A stretch of 64,000 bases of DNA, from contig JAJNNY010000067.1 in NCBI GenBank assembly GCA_022453515.1, positions 1 to 64,000 on the forward strand, given 5' to 3'. Of the stretch, positions 1 through 9,763 are shown one piece after another. The notes under the pieces were generated by a model. It searched no databases. It worked only from the letters and a program-made list of their open reading frames with translations, and had not been told where the DNA came from. Within the stretch, counting starts at the first letter, position 1; each line of letters begins with the position of its first letter. Source of the DNA: Astrocystis sublimbata. Taxonomy: Eukaryota; Ascomycota; Sordariomycetes; Xylariales; Xylariaceae. The position numbers were made by a program, and so were the translations under genes.

Positions 1-2077
1 ACGGAGATCTCAACTTTGGAGTCTGCATTAGATGGGGCGGAGAGGTATCGCTGCAGCGCCCCCGTCATGCCGGAATGCGCTCTGATAAGGAGCTGGAAGG
101 AGGCGTCATTTTGGGGTTTCTGCACATCGCGGGTGACGATTGCTTCTTGGTGGTGTGGCGTTGCGGTCAGCTTTACGTGATGAAGAGAATCTCTCTTCGA
201 TGCGCCTGACGTGTTGCCTCCTTCTGATGCTGAGACAGAGGATGAAGAGGTTAGCTGTACAGATGATGAAGAAGTGTGATGCGTTTGTGTCTGCCACGCT
301 GCGATGCTGAAGGGGTGGCTCTCCCAGAACTTGCCAAGTCCAGGGAAGTAGAGGAATGTGTGCTGGCCTGGACCGATTCCACGCGTCACCCGTGGAAACA
401 CCGTGACGTGGAGGATATTGCAGCCGGGGATGGCTTCGACGATTGCTTTGGTGTTCCCGAGACGATTGTAGTATAAGACGCGGACTGCGCGAGCAAGTCG
501 GTCGGCGGACCAGAATGCGAAACAGATGTAGAGCCAGACTTGGTAGCCGTACTGCGGAAAGTTGGGCATGTCAGCTAAGTTATGAAGGGGTGTGCTTCTC
601 GCCGCTCTCTACCATCGTAGATTAAGGGAAGCTTGATACATACCTTAAAGCCGAAATGGGGAACGAGATGGTACCAGCATGCAACCAGGGAGAGAATGAT
701 CAGGACGATGTGTGTTATCAGGAAGAACTCGTAGTAGGATATACGGAGGGGCAATACAGCGAAAGCTGTCGCCAGACTCAAGGCAATGGTGCCAATGATT
801 CCCCACCACTACGACAAAAGTCAGTAAGAGGAAAAACTTCCATGTTGCCGAAACATTTGATTGTTGGAATAAAACATAAATTCCATGACAGCAGGAGACT
901 TACATAAAAGGGTTCTGCCACCTCCTTAGCATAGGACGTTGCCCCCTCATATCCCGGGTCCGTGTATTGCAGCGTGTACGCCGCAGAGTGTACAATAGCC
1001 TGCAGCGTAGCTACTCTCGCCGCCCATCGATGTAGCGTCATGAATGTTGTTTGGCTCCATCCCGTGATGGCGATCAGGATGTTGTTTCGTCCCGCAAACA
1101 AGATGGCGATGCTCATATTCACAAGGCTGAGCATACCCGTTCGGTTGCCGACATATTCACAAAGTTCGACCCGCATTGTCGGCCAGTAGATATTTGGCTG
1201 AAAACTCCCGAAGGAGATTGACGAGAACACGATGTTGAGGATGATGTAGATGCCGATGGAGGCCCCGAGGGCTCGGCTAGGCATGTACCCCAGGTTGCCT
1301 GGAAGTGGCTCTAGGTGTCGCGACCCGAGGAATGCTGGGAGGTATAGATATTGTCGAAGTTTTGATGTCAGGCTTGACGGCCGGCTAGCTCCCGGGAATA
1401 ACGTTGCGAGCTGAGTCTTCAACCCCCAAAGAAGGCAAGTTCCAATGACGATAAAATAGAGGATGACGCTGTGTTAATATGTCATTAGCCCCACTGATCA
1501 TACGTTTTCTGAACATTCTGGAGAATTGAACAGAGGCAACTTACGAGTATCTTGTGTGAATATACTCTGATCTTGAAAACTCGTCCAATGTTCCATGTGT
1601 AGTATGATACAGATGTGAATTTACTAGACTCGTAGCGTTGAGCCATGTCGCGTCCTCTGGGAGTTCGACGGTCGGCGCTGTGGCCGGCAGACTTTGATGG
1701 TAAGATGGACCCGATGCGCCCGAAAGTGCGTGAGTGTTGAAGCATGCTGCTTGTCTTCTCTCCGTATACCCATCTGGAGTACAGGCCTGTTTTATACAAT
1801 AGGCCATGGACTGCAGCCACGGTTTGTTGGAAGTTCGACATTCATCACTCGTCATGGGCATCGCTTCCATGTCCATCCCATCGTCCATTCCTGACATATC
1901 ATCATGTTCAGGGAATGTGGTGCAGTTCAGGTATAAGGAAGCGAGCGAATCGTGACATGCTAGACAACATGAGTCTTGGTATAAGGAAAGACCAAAACCA
2001 ATGATGCCATTTCCAGCTGCAACGTCCTGGGCCAGCAGGAGGAGCGAAAGACCGAAAACGACTGATGAAGAGACCAT
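1..2077 (-). CDS. Ferric reductase-like transmembrane protein (FRE family), partial at 3' end
   Basis: Metalloreductase that would pass electrons from NADPH through FAD and two hemes to extracellular Fe(III)/Cu(II) at the plasma membrane. Exons (minus): 2077-1545, 1468-904, 808-644, 551-1; all phases fit, and the coding sequence runs off the left edge. The ATG at 2077 starts a signal peptide (MVSSSVVFGLSLLLLAQDVAAG) followed by a Cys-rich, Met/Asp-rich extracellular segment. Exon 2 carries His324 and His338, exon 3 carries His399 and His413: two pairs spaced 14 residues, the bis-heme pattern of the family. HPFS near residue 500 is the FAD-binding motif. The NADPH-binding end is outside the window. 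A Ser/Thr/His-rich insert follows HPFS. The family call is firm; metal specificity cannot be told. Confidence 0.9.
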
Positions 2078-4536
2078 CTTTGTGAGTCGTTTGCTGAACA
2101 GGTCGGGAAGAAGAAGAAGCGTTTCTCGACGTGGGTTTAGTTCTTCGTGACCATAAATTTGCCTCGATTTGACAGATAGGAACTGAAGGTTATCAGAGAG
2201 TTGTGTGTAGGGGAACACGGATGAGGATAGGAACAATAGAGTACATCTTATAATCATCAAATAGATCCTATAGTCAATCAATTGTGATAAAGGGTTGAGC
2301 TAAACAAGCCTGGACTCTTCTGAAGGATGCGCCACGAGCTATACATCTAGTCACATGTTAACTCTTCTGAGTATAATAGCACAGATAAATAGCCCGATGA
2401 TGAACTATTAAGTCTATGGTACATAGATCAGCTGAGACGAGCATGTTTGCATTGCTTGTTTTACCTAGTACCATGGAGTCGGGAAGATCGGGATACCGAC
2501 CCGTAACAATCGAAAAGTTGACTTCGGTACCCCAGCCAATCACCCAGAGCCGATTACCGATTCAAGTAACATGCAATAAAGTAAGTTTCTGCTCAAGGAA
2601 ACATTGCTCTGATAGTTATCTACTCATCGCAACGTAATTCGTTGTTACAGGGCACAATGTGTTGCCCTCTGGTGGGGCTAAGGATCACGATGAGAGAGAT
2701 TGAGCTAGTTTTGGAGGCTGGATGTTTCGACGGCTAAATGGACAAAATGTCGAGCACATTTCCACGCCACCCTTTAGCCAATCAAGAGTTAGTTGTCTGG
2801 AGATGACCTGGCGCCGTCAGACCCGGACGCCACTAAACGTCCTGTCGGGTTCACTAAAGCACTTAATCAATTCCAGCAGCTATACGCGGAGCATACCTCC
2901 GTATACTGTCTAAGTAGCGGAACGTTCTGGACGGATACACGCTCGGAGGGTATCCGATGGCCGTAATAACTTTTCGAGTCAGTAGATAGATAGCATTGCA
3001 TCTTGATGTGTCTCTGGCTATCACTGTCAACAGCTGTAGTGTTCTTCTTTGTTTCACTCTTAAGGATGTATGCGTCGTGCAAAACGCCGTTCAATAGTCA
3101 AGCAGTTGAGAACATGCTCATCCGAACAAACTAGACCCATGCTAGGGTGAAAGCGTTGGAACACCCAGTGTGGTGGATCAAAGAAGGACAGCCAATCTTT
3201 GATATTCCATCTGCTTTGAACCGTTTGGCGCATTCGTTAGTAAATTTGGTCAGAGGCATTACAGAGATTAAAATATCTTGTACGAAAGTGTATGATGGCG
3301 AACGATTCTCGTCTCTCTGTAACCATGAAGTTGATCAAGTTGAGTAAGCGGATTGGAAATGAAATTGGAAATTTTGGTATTGTTTCTTCAGACTGACTGT
3401 GATTCACGTAAGTCCACTCTGGCCCGCGGTGGAAGCATTAAGTGTCCGGGTCCCCAGGTATACACACCTACTTTGCTACCTAATAAACAACTTAACAATA
3501 TATATAACTATGTCAATTCTACGATTTAAACGTTAAAAGTTAAAACATAGCATTCTATGTTATTAATCTATATTCTATTCTATTTTAATAATAATTGACT
3601 TATGATGTGTTGAATTATCAAGCATTAACAAAGGTAGCTTGTGAGGTATGGGCGGGGACCCGGACATTTAGTCCTTCCACCGCATGTCTGGTAGGCGTTT
3701 CCTTGACGAGTGGATCAAGGCTAACCCGAATCCCCATAAAGGTAATGCTCATCCCCCCTTGTTTTCGCGATACATGTTTTGGCTTGCGACGGGGCTGATA
3801 CAGGCGGGCAATCGCCACCGATCAAGCTTTGTTGAAGATCAGATCTGCTGCTTTAAAACTTGTACCCTCTGATATCAATAAAATGTGCTCCAGCTAGTTC
3901 GCGAAACTTGGCATTGAACGAGAAGACGATCAAGACACAGTTGAAGTATTCCTTTTGTCGCAAACATTACGAAGCCGAAAGAGAGGAACAGCAGCGCCAA
4001 GTATTCCAGGTGCAATCAAAGAGCGCTATTTCTTCTCGACTGTCGCGTATAGGCACAGATCTGACCAGGATATGATTCAGGTCAATGTACGTCGAGGCAA
4101 CAAGCAGCATATTTGCTACTGGGAAATGGTTTGTGGCCCAAATAAGAGTTATACTGCAGACCAGCGAATCTGTTTGGTGAAAAGCCCCCGATGCCTGTGA
4201 TGGGTACCGTTATTGTGGTAATTTGGTGTTGCATTGTTGATGCTCGAGTTGGGATTGATCCATTCGCCGTGTATGCTTGAGAATATTTCGGGGTTGAGAT
4301 GCTCAGGACTAGCCCCCTCAACTCATCCGATGACAGGTTCAATGTTTGGCATGCCGGTTCATGTCAGTGAACGCTGGCGATCCAGAGTATTGCGACTGCG
4401 GCAACCCTTCGAGGGACATACTGTAGATGCCCATATCTTCTCGTGTACGGCCGTTTGTGATTAGAGGCTGTCGCGCATGTTTCACCCGGGCGGTTGAAGA
4501 CTCTTCGCAAATTAGTGAATTCGCCATCCCCTGACG
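2078..4536. other. Intergenic, no supported gene; AT-rich block inside
   Basis: About 2.5 kb between the starts or ends of two minus-strand genes. The first few hundred bases should hold the ferric reductase promoter. No open frame here shows coding-like third-position bias, splice-joined extension or a recognisable motif. About 3480-3600 is strongly AT-rich with short TA runs and could be a decayed repeat. The minus strand of 3900-4350 gives interrupted hydrophobic stretches in several frames that might be a gene relic, but I could not assign a family. Confidence 0.5.
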
Positions 4537-5259
4537 CTATGCCGTCACGCCACCTTCCGGAGCACCCTCGTCATCCTCATCTTCACTGAACAGACTATCG
4601 TGTTCTCGGTCTCGCATTTCAGTATCTAGCTCCGGAAGCTCGTCTACATCTGAGTCAGGAGCGTCGCTGATTTCTATTACGTTATTAGGCGACTTCTCGG
4701 CGTTTTCAGCGCCATTCACGTTGTCATCGTTGGCGTCGGGAGTGTTCGAATCAGTCGCAGAAGCCACAACTTGGGGCAGAAGCTGTGGACGAGGAGCTGA
4801 ATTGGCGAGGCCGGCTCCACCAGGGACAGCCTCGTATATAGGCAGCTTGTTCGACCGGTCGTAGTCCTCTGGCGACAAAAAGTCCCTCCGGTTCGCCCAC
4901 CAATCGCGAATGAAATCTTTGTCGACTTGCCAGTGAGCGGCGGCCTCTTTAATGGAGGGAGGGCGGTAAATAACACCATTCCCACGCAATGCTTCTATCA
5001 AGGCATCCCGGTCCTCTTCGGTCATGGCAGACTGGTTCCTCCTGTTGGCATTGGCGCTCACAAAGTACGGCCCCTGGGCTGTGTTGGTTTGGGTGACTGG
5101 AACACGGTTGTCGGTGAGCCAGAGCAGGACATCGGTCTTGAGCTTCCGGGAATAATTAAACAGAGGGTGTACAAGAGGCTTCTTTGGAGGGACCCGTAGA
5201 TCGCATCGCTTTCGACGCGATCCGAGGAAAGGCTTGGGGCCCTTCTTCTTCCCAACCAT
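4537..5259 (-). CDS. Hypothetical protein with basic N-terminus and acidic C-terminus
   Basis: Single-exon frame of 240 aa starting at ATG 5259. I do not recognise a named family. The N-terminus is very basic (MVGKKKGPKPFLGSRRKRCD), like a nuclear or nucleolar targeting segment. Residues about 30-60 form a helical region. Residues 102-128 (KEAAAHWQVDKDFIRDWWANRRDF) look like a helix-turn-helix, with a Trp/Arg-rich second helix as in homeodomain-like or psq-type folds. The last 70 residues are Asp/Glu/Ser-rich. I infer a possible DNA- or chromatin-associated protein. The coding call rests on length, domain-like layout and low similarity to shadow frames. Its start faces the ornithine decarboxylase gene 3.2 kb away. 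Confidence 0.7.
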   Translation of the reverse strand: MVGKKKGPKPFLGSRRKRCDLRVPPKKPLVHPLFNYSRKLKTDVLLWLTDNRVPVTQTNTAQGPYFVSANANRRNQSAMTEEDRDALIEALRGNGVIYRPPSIKEAAAHWQVDKDFIRDWWANRRDFLSPEDYDRSNKLPIYEAVPGGAGLANSAPRPQLLPQVVASATDSNTPDANDDNVNGAENAEKSPNNVIEISDAPDSDVDELPELDTEMRDREHDSLFSEDEDDEGAPEGGVTA

Positions 5260-7656
5260 GGCGAGTGGACACTGCGAAGGTCCGGAGCCTTGGTTTGCAG
5301 CAGATATCTAAAGTGGCTGTTGCTGCTTGGGAAGTCAGAGTGTTCAGAAGCCGTGACCAATCACGAGACCAGGCATTGAATCGAATGCTTATGTAAGGAA
5401 ACACGTCTCTAGCGCTCATAGCTGCCCCAGGTCCACCAATCAAAACTCCAGCCACATTATGTATGCGGAGTCTCGCCGGGGAAGCAATACGCAAGCCCTT
5501 ATTGGTTCATTCGAAGAGCACCACACTTTACAGTACTTACTTACAAGTGCGCAGCGGAGCCCGGCACTGTACAGAGGGGGGGTTGAGCACGAGGCCCGTA
5601 CCTATTGGCTGTTGGTTGCTCCACATGGTTGAGAAGCCGATTACTCGTAGGTAGGCCTCGCCCGCCATAGTTTTCTACCTACCTAGCGATTCCCACTCCG
5701 AACTCGAATGCTGCGGCCGTAGATGATCCACCTCACGGCTGGCTCACTTGATGCCGCTTCCTCGTCGCCTCACGAATTATCCGCAAACGCCGTCTTCATT
5801 TATGCCGTCTCGTGATGTGATCTTGCCCCAACATTTGACAGCATGATGATCTTGTATGCCCCCCATTCGACCGGCCATTCCACTGCGAAGTACGGCCGCG
5901 GTAGCCAATGGGCCGGAAATAAAAGACTCGGTGCGAAATCCACATGAGCTCCTGCGCAGGTCCTGGAATGTAACTTCATGCATGCACCGTCCTGCTGCTG
6001 AAAAATCATAGCGATATTTCATTGGCCCCTCGCAAAATGGAGGCTTGGGGTAGGGTGAAGCTTTCTGAAGCGGCTGAACGAAGACGACACAACATCTCAA
6101 CAGCATCGTTGCAATCTTACAACAGTTACAACAGGACAACAGCCTAAACGATACTACTATGAGGAGTTGGGCAGGTGATATTGTCAGAGACATGATGATG
6201 CCAACGTTTCCAGCTCCCGAGATGTTGTATCTCAATTTCGAGGTAAGATCAGACCTGCCGAAAGCTCTGCATTGCGTCCGTGGGGGATGAGCCAACACTG
6301 TCGGCCAGTCGGCATTGCCTCTTCCTGTATGAAGGGTGCGTCGAGACAGCTCAATTGGAGAAGCAACTGGCGCAGAGCATTAGGGCGGCGCATGGCCGGT
6401 TATGCGGAGATAGCAGGTCAGAATCAGAAGGGGATGCCGAGGGACATGGTGGGTGGACATATTGCGACCGACTTGCGGTCAGACAAACGATGTGTCGAAG
6501 CGAGATGGGGGACTGGGCCGGTCTCCAAGCTTGTCGCGGAAGAACAAGCTTTTTGGAGGAAGAGCGGTGTCGCCCCCTAAGGTTGCAGTCGAGTGGTCAC
6601 AACAAATATGGAGAAAATATATATGTCGAGCTCTCTCAGCTCTCGACAGGCGAGCAGGTAACAATATCGAGATGAAATAAGTTGGAGGTTAGCTTGTGTC
6701 AACCTGCATCGCGGAGGCTAACAAACGCCGCAAATGAACCGGTAGGGGATCTTCACAAACGCCGTAGGAAATCATCATTGCGAAAGGGGATGATGGTGGT
6801 GCCAGCAAAGACATAAAGCTACAAATGTGCACCATCTTGCCGTCGAACTGTTTTGCGGGAGAGGTGCTTGACACTTGTTCATATAGGGCCCTGGATGATA
6901 AGCGAAGGATGTTGTTTCTATTGATTCAGACCTGAAAACGGCTTTGTCTCATACCCACTACCTTAACGTATAGACACCAGATCGGCACTGTACGGCGCTC
7001 GGAATATATCTCAGTCCATATTGTCTTTCTAAACTTTTTTACCTGAGCGTTGGTAGGCACTTGAGGCTTGGTGCTTCATTTGTTTGTCTGGCCCGGTAGA
7101 TAGTTTAGACCGCAAATCATCAGGTATGTATCTCATTTTCAGCTTATAAGTTGTCGTTTTCGATGTCAAGATCACGATGTCCAGGCACAAGGCAACCCCA
7201 AGTAAAAGCGAAGGGGGCAAAATAGATCTGGTGTGCCTGAATATCACGACGTTAGTGCGTTGTAAGAAAGTACACAATCCCGACGTCGAGGTTCCTTTAC
7301 GTCACCACGGGTACAATATGTGAGCGGGCTACCGCCATAGTACGGAACTAGTGAGCAAAGCTACCATTCACATGTCTTTGCGCCCACTATTCGCAGCATT
7401 TTGCCCCGCTATGTCCTTCCCCCAAACCCCACCATTGGGAAAAAGTCGTTAGGTCTGTTGGGCGCCCTGCACGGTGCCTGCGTACGGCCTACGCCTCCGA
7501 GGAACGTCTGCGCTCCAGGGCTGCCGCTGTGCCCGGAAACGAGGCTAGCGAGGGCTACAGCGGATGACCTACAGCGAGGGCTGCAGCAGAGGGCTATGCA
7601 ATCAGCCTAGGCCAAAAACCTAGCCCCAGCTTTTTTGTTCAACTAGCTGGCGTCCA
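5260..7656. other. Divergent intergenic region, no supported gene
   Basis: Lies between two divergent genes (the 240-aa unknown and ornithine decarboxylase). Several frames of 60-170 codons exist on both strands (such as 5777-6298 minus and 6280-6675 plus), but most lack an ATG at the listed start, show no family motif and cannot be extended by splice sites. Around 5645-5690 there are inward-facing TAGGTAGG and CTACCTACCTAG motifs of the kind scattered through this genome. Confidence 0.5.
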
Positions 7657-7667
7657 TATAAAAAAAA
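7657..7667 (+). promoter_or_regulatory. Likely TATA element of ornithine decarboxylase
   Basis: TATAAAAAAAA-type sequence upstream of a pyrimidine-rich stretch (CCAGCCCACAACCCTCTTCC), the usual arrangement at highly expressed fungal promoters. If transcription starts about 20-50 bp downstream, the leader to the ATG at 8423 is about 720-750 nt. Position is inferred only from sequence. Confidence 0.5.
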
Positions 7668-7689
7668 CATCATCACCCCGTCCAGCCCA

Positions 7690-8422
7690 CAACCCTCTTC
7701 CCTAACACTGTACATCTCGTCATCAACATTCAACAGCACATTTCGTCTCGAGAATCCCCCATTGTCACCGAACATCCTGCTCCAGAGCACTAGAGCACTG
7801 TTGTGTACGATCAAAAATCATATCCTTATTCCAACATTCTCCGCGAGCCGTTCTCGCACCCGCCAATCTCTCACCGACCGATCGGTTGAGATCTTTTTTC
7901 ATCATCCCGACTTGCCTTTGGTCTTCTCAAAGGCACCACAGCTACCACGGCTTCCTTGGCCGTGAGCTTCGTTTCTGATCAAGATTTCAGCCTGCGCAAA
8001 TCCTTTCACATCATCAACTCCCGACCTCCTCCACCGCCTGCTGCACCTTAACCGCCACCGCCGAACGCCTCTTTTGTTGTTCGACATCCCACAACCGACC
8101 CCGAACATCCCCCCAATCCACCGGCTGCCGCATAGGACGAGTTCTAAGGTTCTTCCTCTTGCAGAGGGAGAGTCGAGGAGACCTCGTCAGATCGCTTCGG
8201 CATCAGGAAGCTACCCATTTCGACCCCCCTAACACCAGAGACTCTCTTGGTACCCTAAACATCACCGCCGACCACGCTATCCACCTCGTTGTGAGTGTTG
8301 ATAGCTACGCCGACGGTTCCATCTAGAGAATCCTCTCTGCATAGCTACTGGATCCGAATCCACGTCCAAGACACGTCAAGTCCCACTCTCCCGTCCTCAC
8401 GATTTGTGCTACATCGGAGGAT
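7690..8422 (+). promoter_or_regulatory. Long ATG-free 5' leader of ornithine decarboxylase
   Basis: Pyrimidine-rich sequence between the TATA element and the coding start. Reading every line, I find no ATG from about 7599 to the start codon at 8423, so no upstream ORF can begin in it. The 5' end is approximate and a leader intron cannot be excluded. The Neurospora ODC gene (spe-1) is known to have a long leader with a role in polyamine-responsive expression; equivalence here is inference. Confidence 0.55.
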
Positions 8423-9763
8423 ATGGTTATGGCCACTGCCCTCGTCGACTATTCAGCTCCGACCTATTTCGAGAATAATATTCTTACCCGCAAGAATCTT
8501 ATTGTCGACCATAATCATGGCGCTGCAGTTGCAAAGCAAATGATCGGTGAGGCCTTCCGCCAGCGGGTGGAAGGGATCGATCACGAATCATGCAATGCCG
8601 GAGACGAGGATACCTTCTTCGTGGGCGATCTGGGCGAGGTGTATCGCCAGCATATGAGATGGAAGAAGAACCTTCCCCGCGTCAAGCCCTTCTACGCGGT
8701 CAAATGCAACCCCGACCCCAAGGTGCTTCAGCTCCTTGCGGGTCTGGGCACGGGCTTCGACTGTGCCTCCAAGGCCGAGATCGAACAGGTTCTCAACATG
8801 GGTGTTGACCCATCACGCATCATCTATGCTCAGCCTTGCAAGACCAACAGTTACGTTCGCTTCGTTGCGAACCAAGGCGTCAAGCAGATGACGTTCGATA
8901 ACGCTGATGAATTGCGCAAGATTGCGAAGCTGTTCCCTGATGCCGAGCTTTTCTTGCGCATCCTGACCGATGACTCGTCGAGCCTGTGCCGTCTGAGCTT
9001 GAAGTTTGGCGCTTCGCTCGATACCACCGACGATCTCCTTCGTCTGGCAAAGGAGCTTGGACTCAACGTCGTTGGGGTCAGCTTCCACGTGGGATCGGGC
9101 GCTTCCGATCCGATGGCTTTCTCGAAGGCCGTCAAGGACGCAGACGTCGTCTTTAAGCAGGCTTATGCACATGGCTTTGATCTGAAGACACTGGACGTTG
9201 GCGGCGGCTTTACTGGTGACAGTTTTGAGACCATGGCCCACGTTCTGCGTGAAGCTCTGGACCAGTATTTTCCGCCTCATGTCAACATTATCGCTGAGCC
9301 CGGACGGTACTATGTGTCGTCTGCGTTCAGTATCGCATGTAGCATCATTGCGCGCCGCACTATTGATAATCCAATCACCGGCGAGACCAGCTACATGGTT
9401 TACATGAACGACGGCGTCTATGGCAACTTCAGCTGCATCATGTTCGACCACCAACAGCCCGAGGCCAAGATTCTACGCACCGGCATGCGCACTTATCATG
9501 ACACTGCTCTCGCTAATGCTGTTCCGGAGGGTGTGCGTGCGGGCACCGAGTATTCAATCTGGGGGCCCACCTGTGATGGTATCGACCAGATCACCAAGTC
9601 CATCCGCTTCGCTCAGGAGCTCGATGTTGGAGACTGGCTGTACTTTGAGGACATGGGCGCCTATACAAAGTGCTCTGCCACCATGTTCAATGGTTTCAGC
9701 AACATGCACGATGTCATCTATGTCTGCAGCGAGCCCGGTGCGAAGGCCATTCTACGCATGTAG
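8423..9763 (+). CDS. spe-1: Ornithine decarboxylase
   Basis: Converts L-ornithine to putrescine with pyridoxal phosphate, the first committed step of polyamine synthesis, in the cytosol. One uninterrupted exon of 446 aa, close to the usual eukaryotic ODC length. Group IV PLP-decarboxylase fold: PLP-binding lysine Lys94 in PFYAVKCNPD, HVGSG at 222-226, the glycine-rich GGGF at 260-263, EPGR at 292-295, and active-site Cys384 in WGPTCDG, which comes from the partner subunit in the obligate dimer. All key residues are present. ATG at 8423 is the first after the ATG-free leader; a second in-frame ATG lies at 8429. In fungi ODC is controlled by polyamines at mRNA and protein level. The symbol follows Neurospora spe-1. 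Confidence 0.97.
   Translation: MVMATALVDYSAPTYFENNILTRKNLIVDHNHGAAVAKQMIGEAFRQRVEGIDHESCNAGDEDTFFVGDLGEVYRQHMRWKKNLPRVKPFYAVKCNPDPKVLQLLAGLGTGFDCASKAEIEQVLNMGVDPSRIIYAQPCKTNSYVRFVANQGVKQMTFDNADELRKIAKLFPDAELFLRILTDDSSSLCRLSLKFGASLDTTDDLLRLAKELGLNVVGVSFHVGSGASDPMAFSKAVKDADVVFKQAYAHGFDLKTLDVGGGFTGDSFETMAHVLREALDQYFPPHVNIIAEPGRYYVSSAFSIACSIIARRTIDNPITGETSYMVYMNDGVYGNFSCIMFDHQQPEAKILRTGMRTYHDTALANAVPEGVRAGTEYSIWGPTCDGIDQITKSIRFAQELDVGDWLYFEDMGAYTKCSATMFNGFSNMHDVIYVCSEPGAKAILRM

Noticed and set aside
3600..4350. Possible decayed membrane-transporter gene on the minus strand
   Set aside because: Only short hydrophobic fragments in shifting frames with stops; similarity to any transporter family could not be established by eye.
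5777..6298. 173-codon minus-strand frame
   Set aside because: No motif, no coding bias, poor amino-acid pattern; probably chance.
8813..9454. 213-codon minus-strand frame inside ornithine decarboxylase
   Set aside because: Antisense shadow of a strongly conserved gene.
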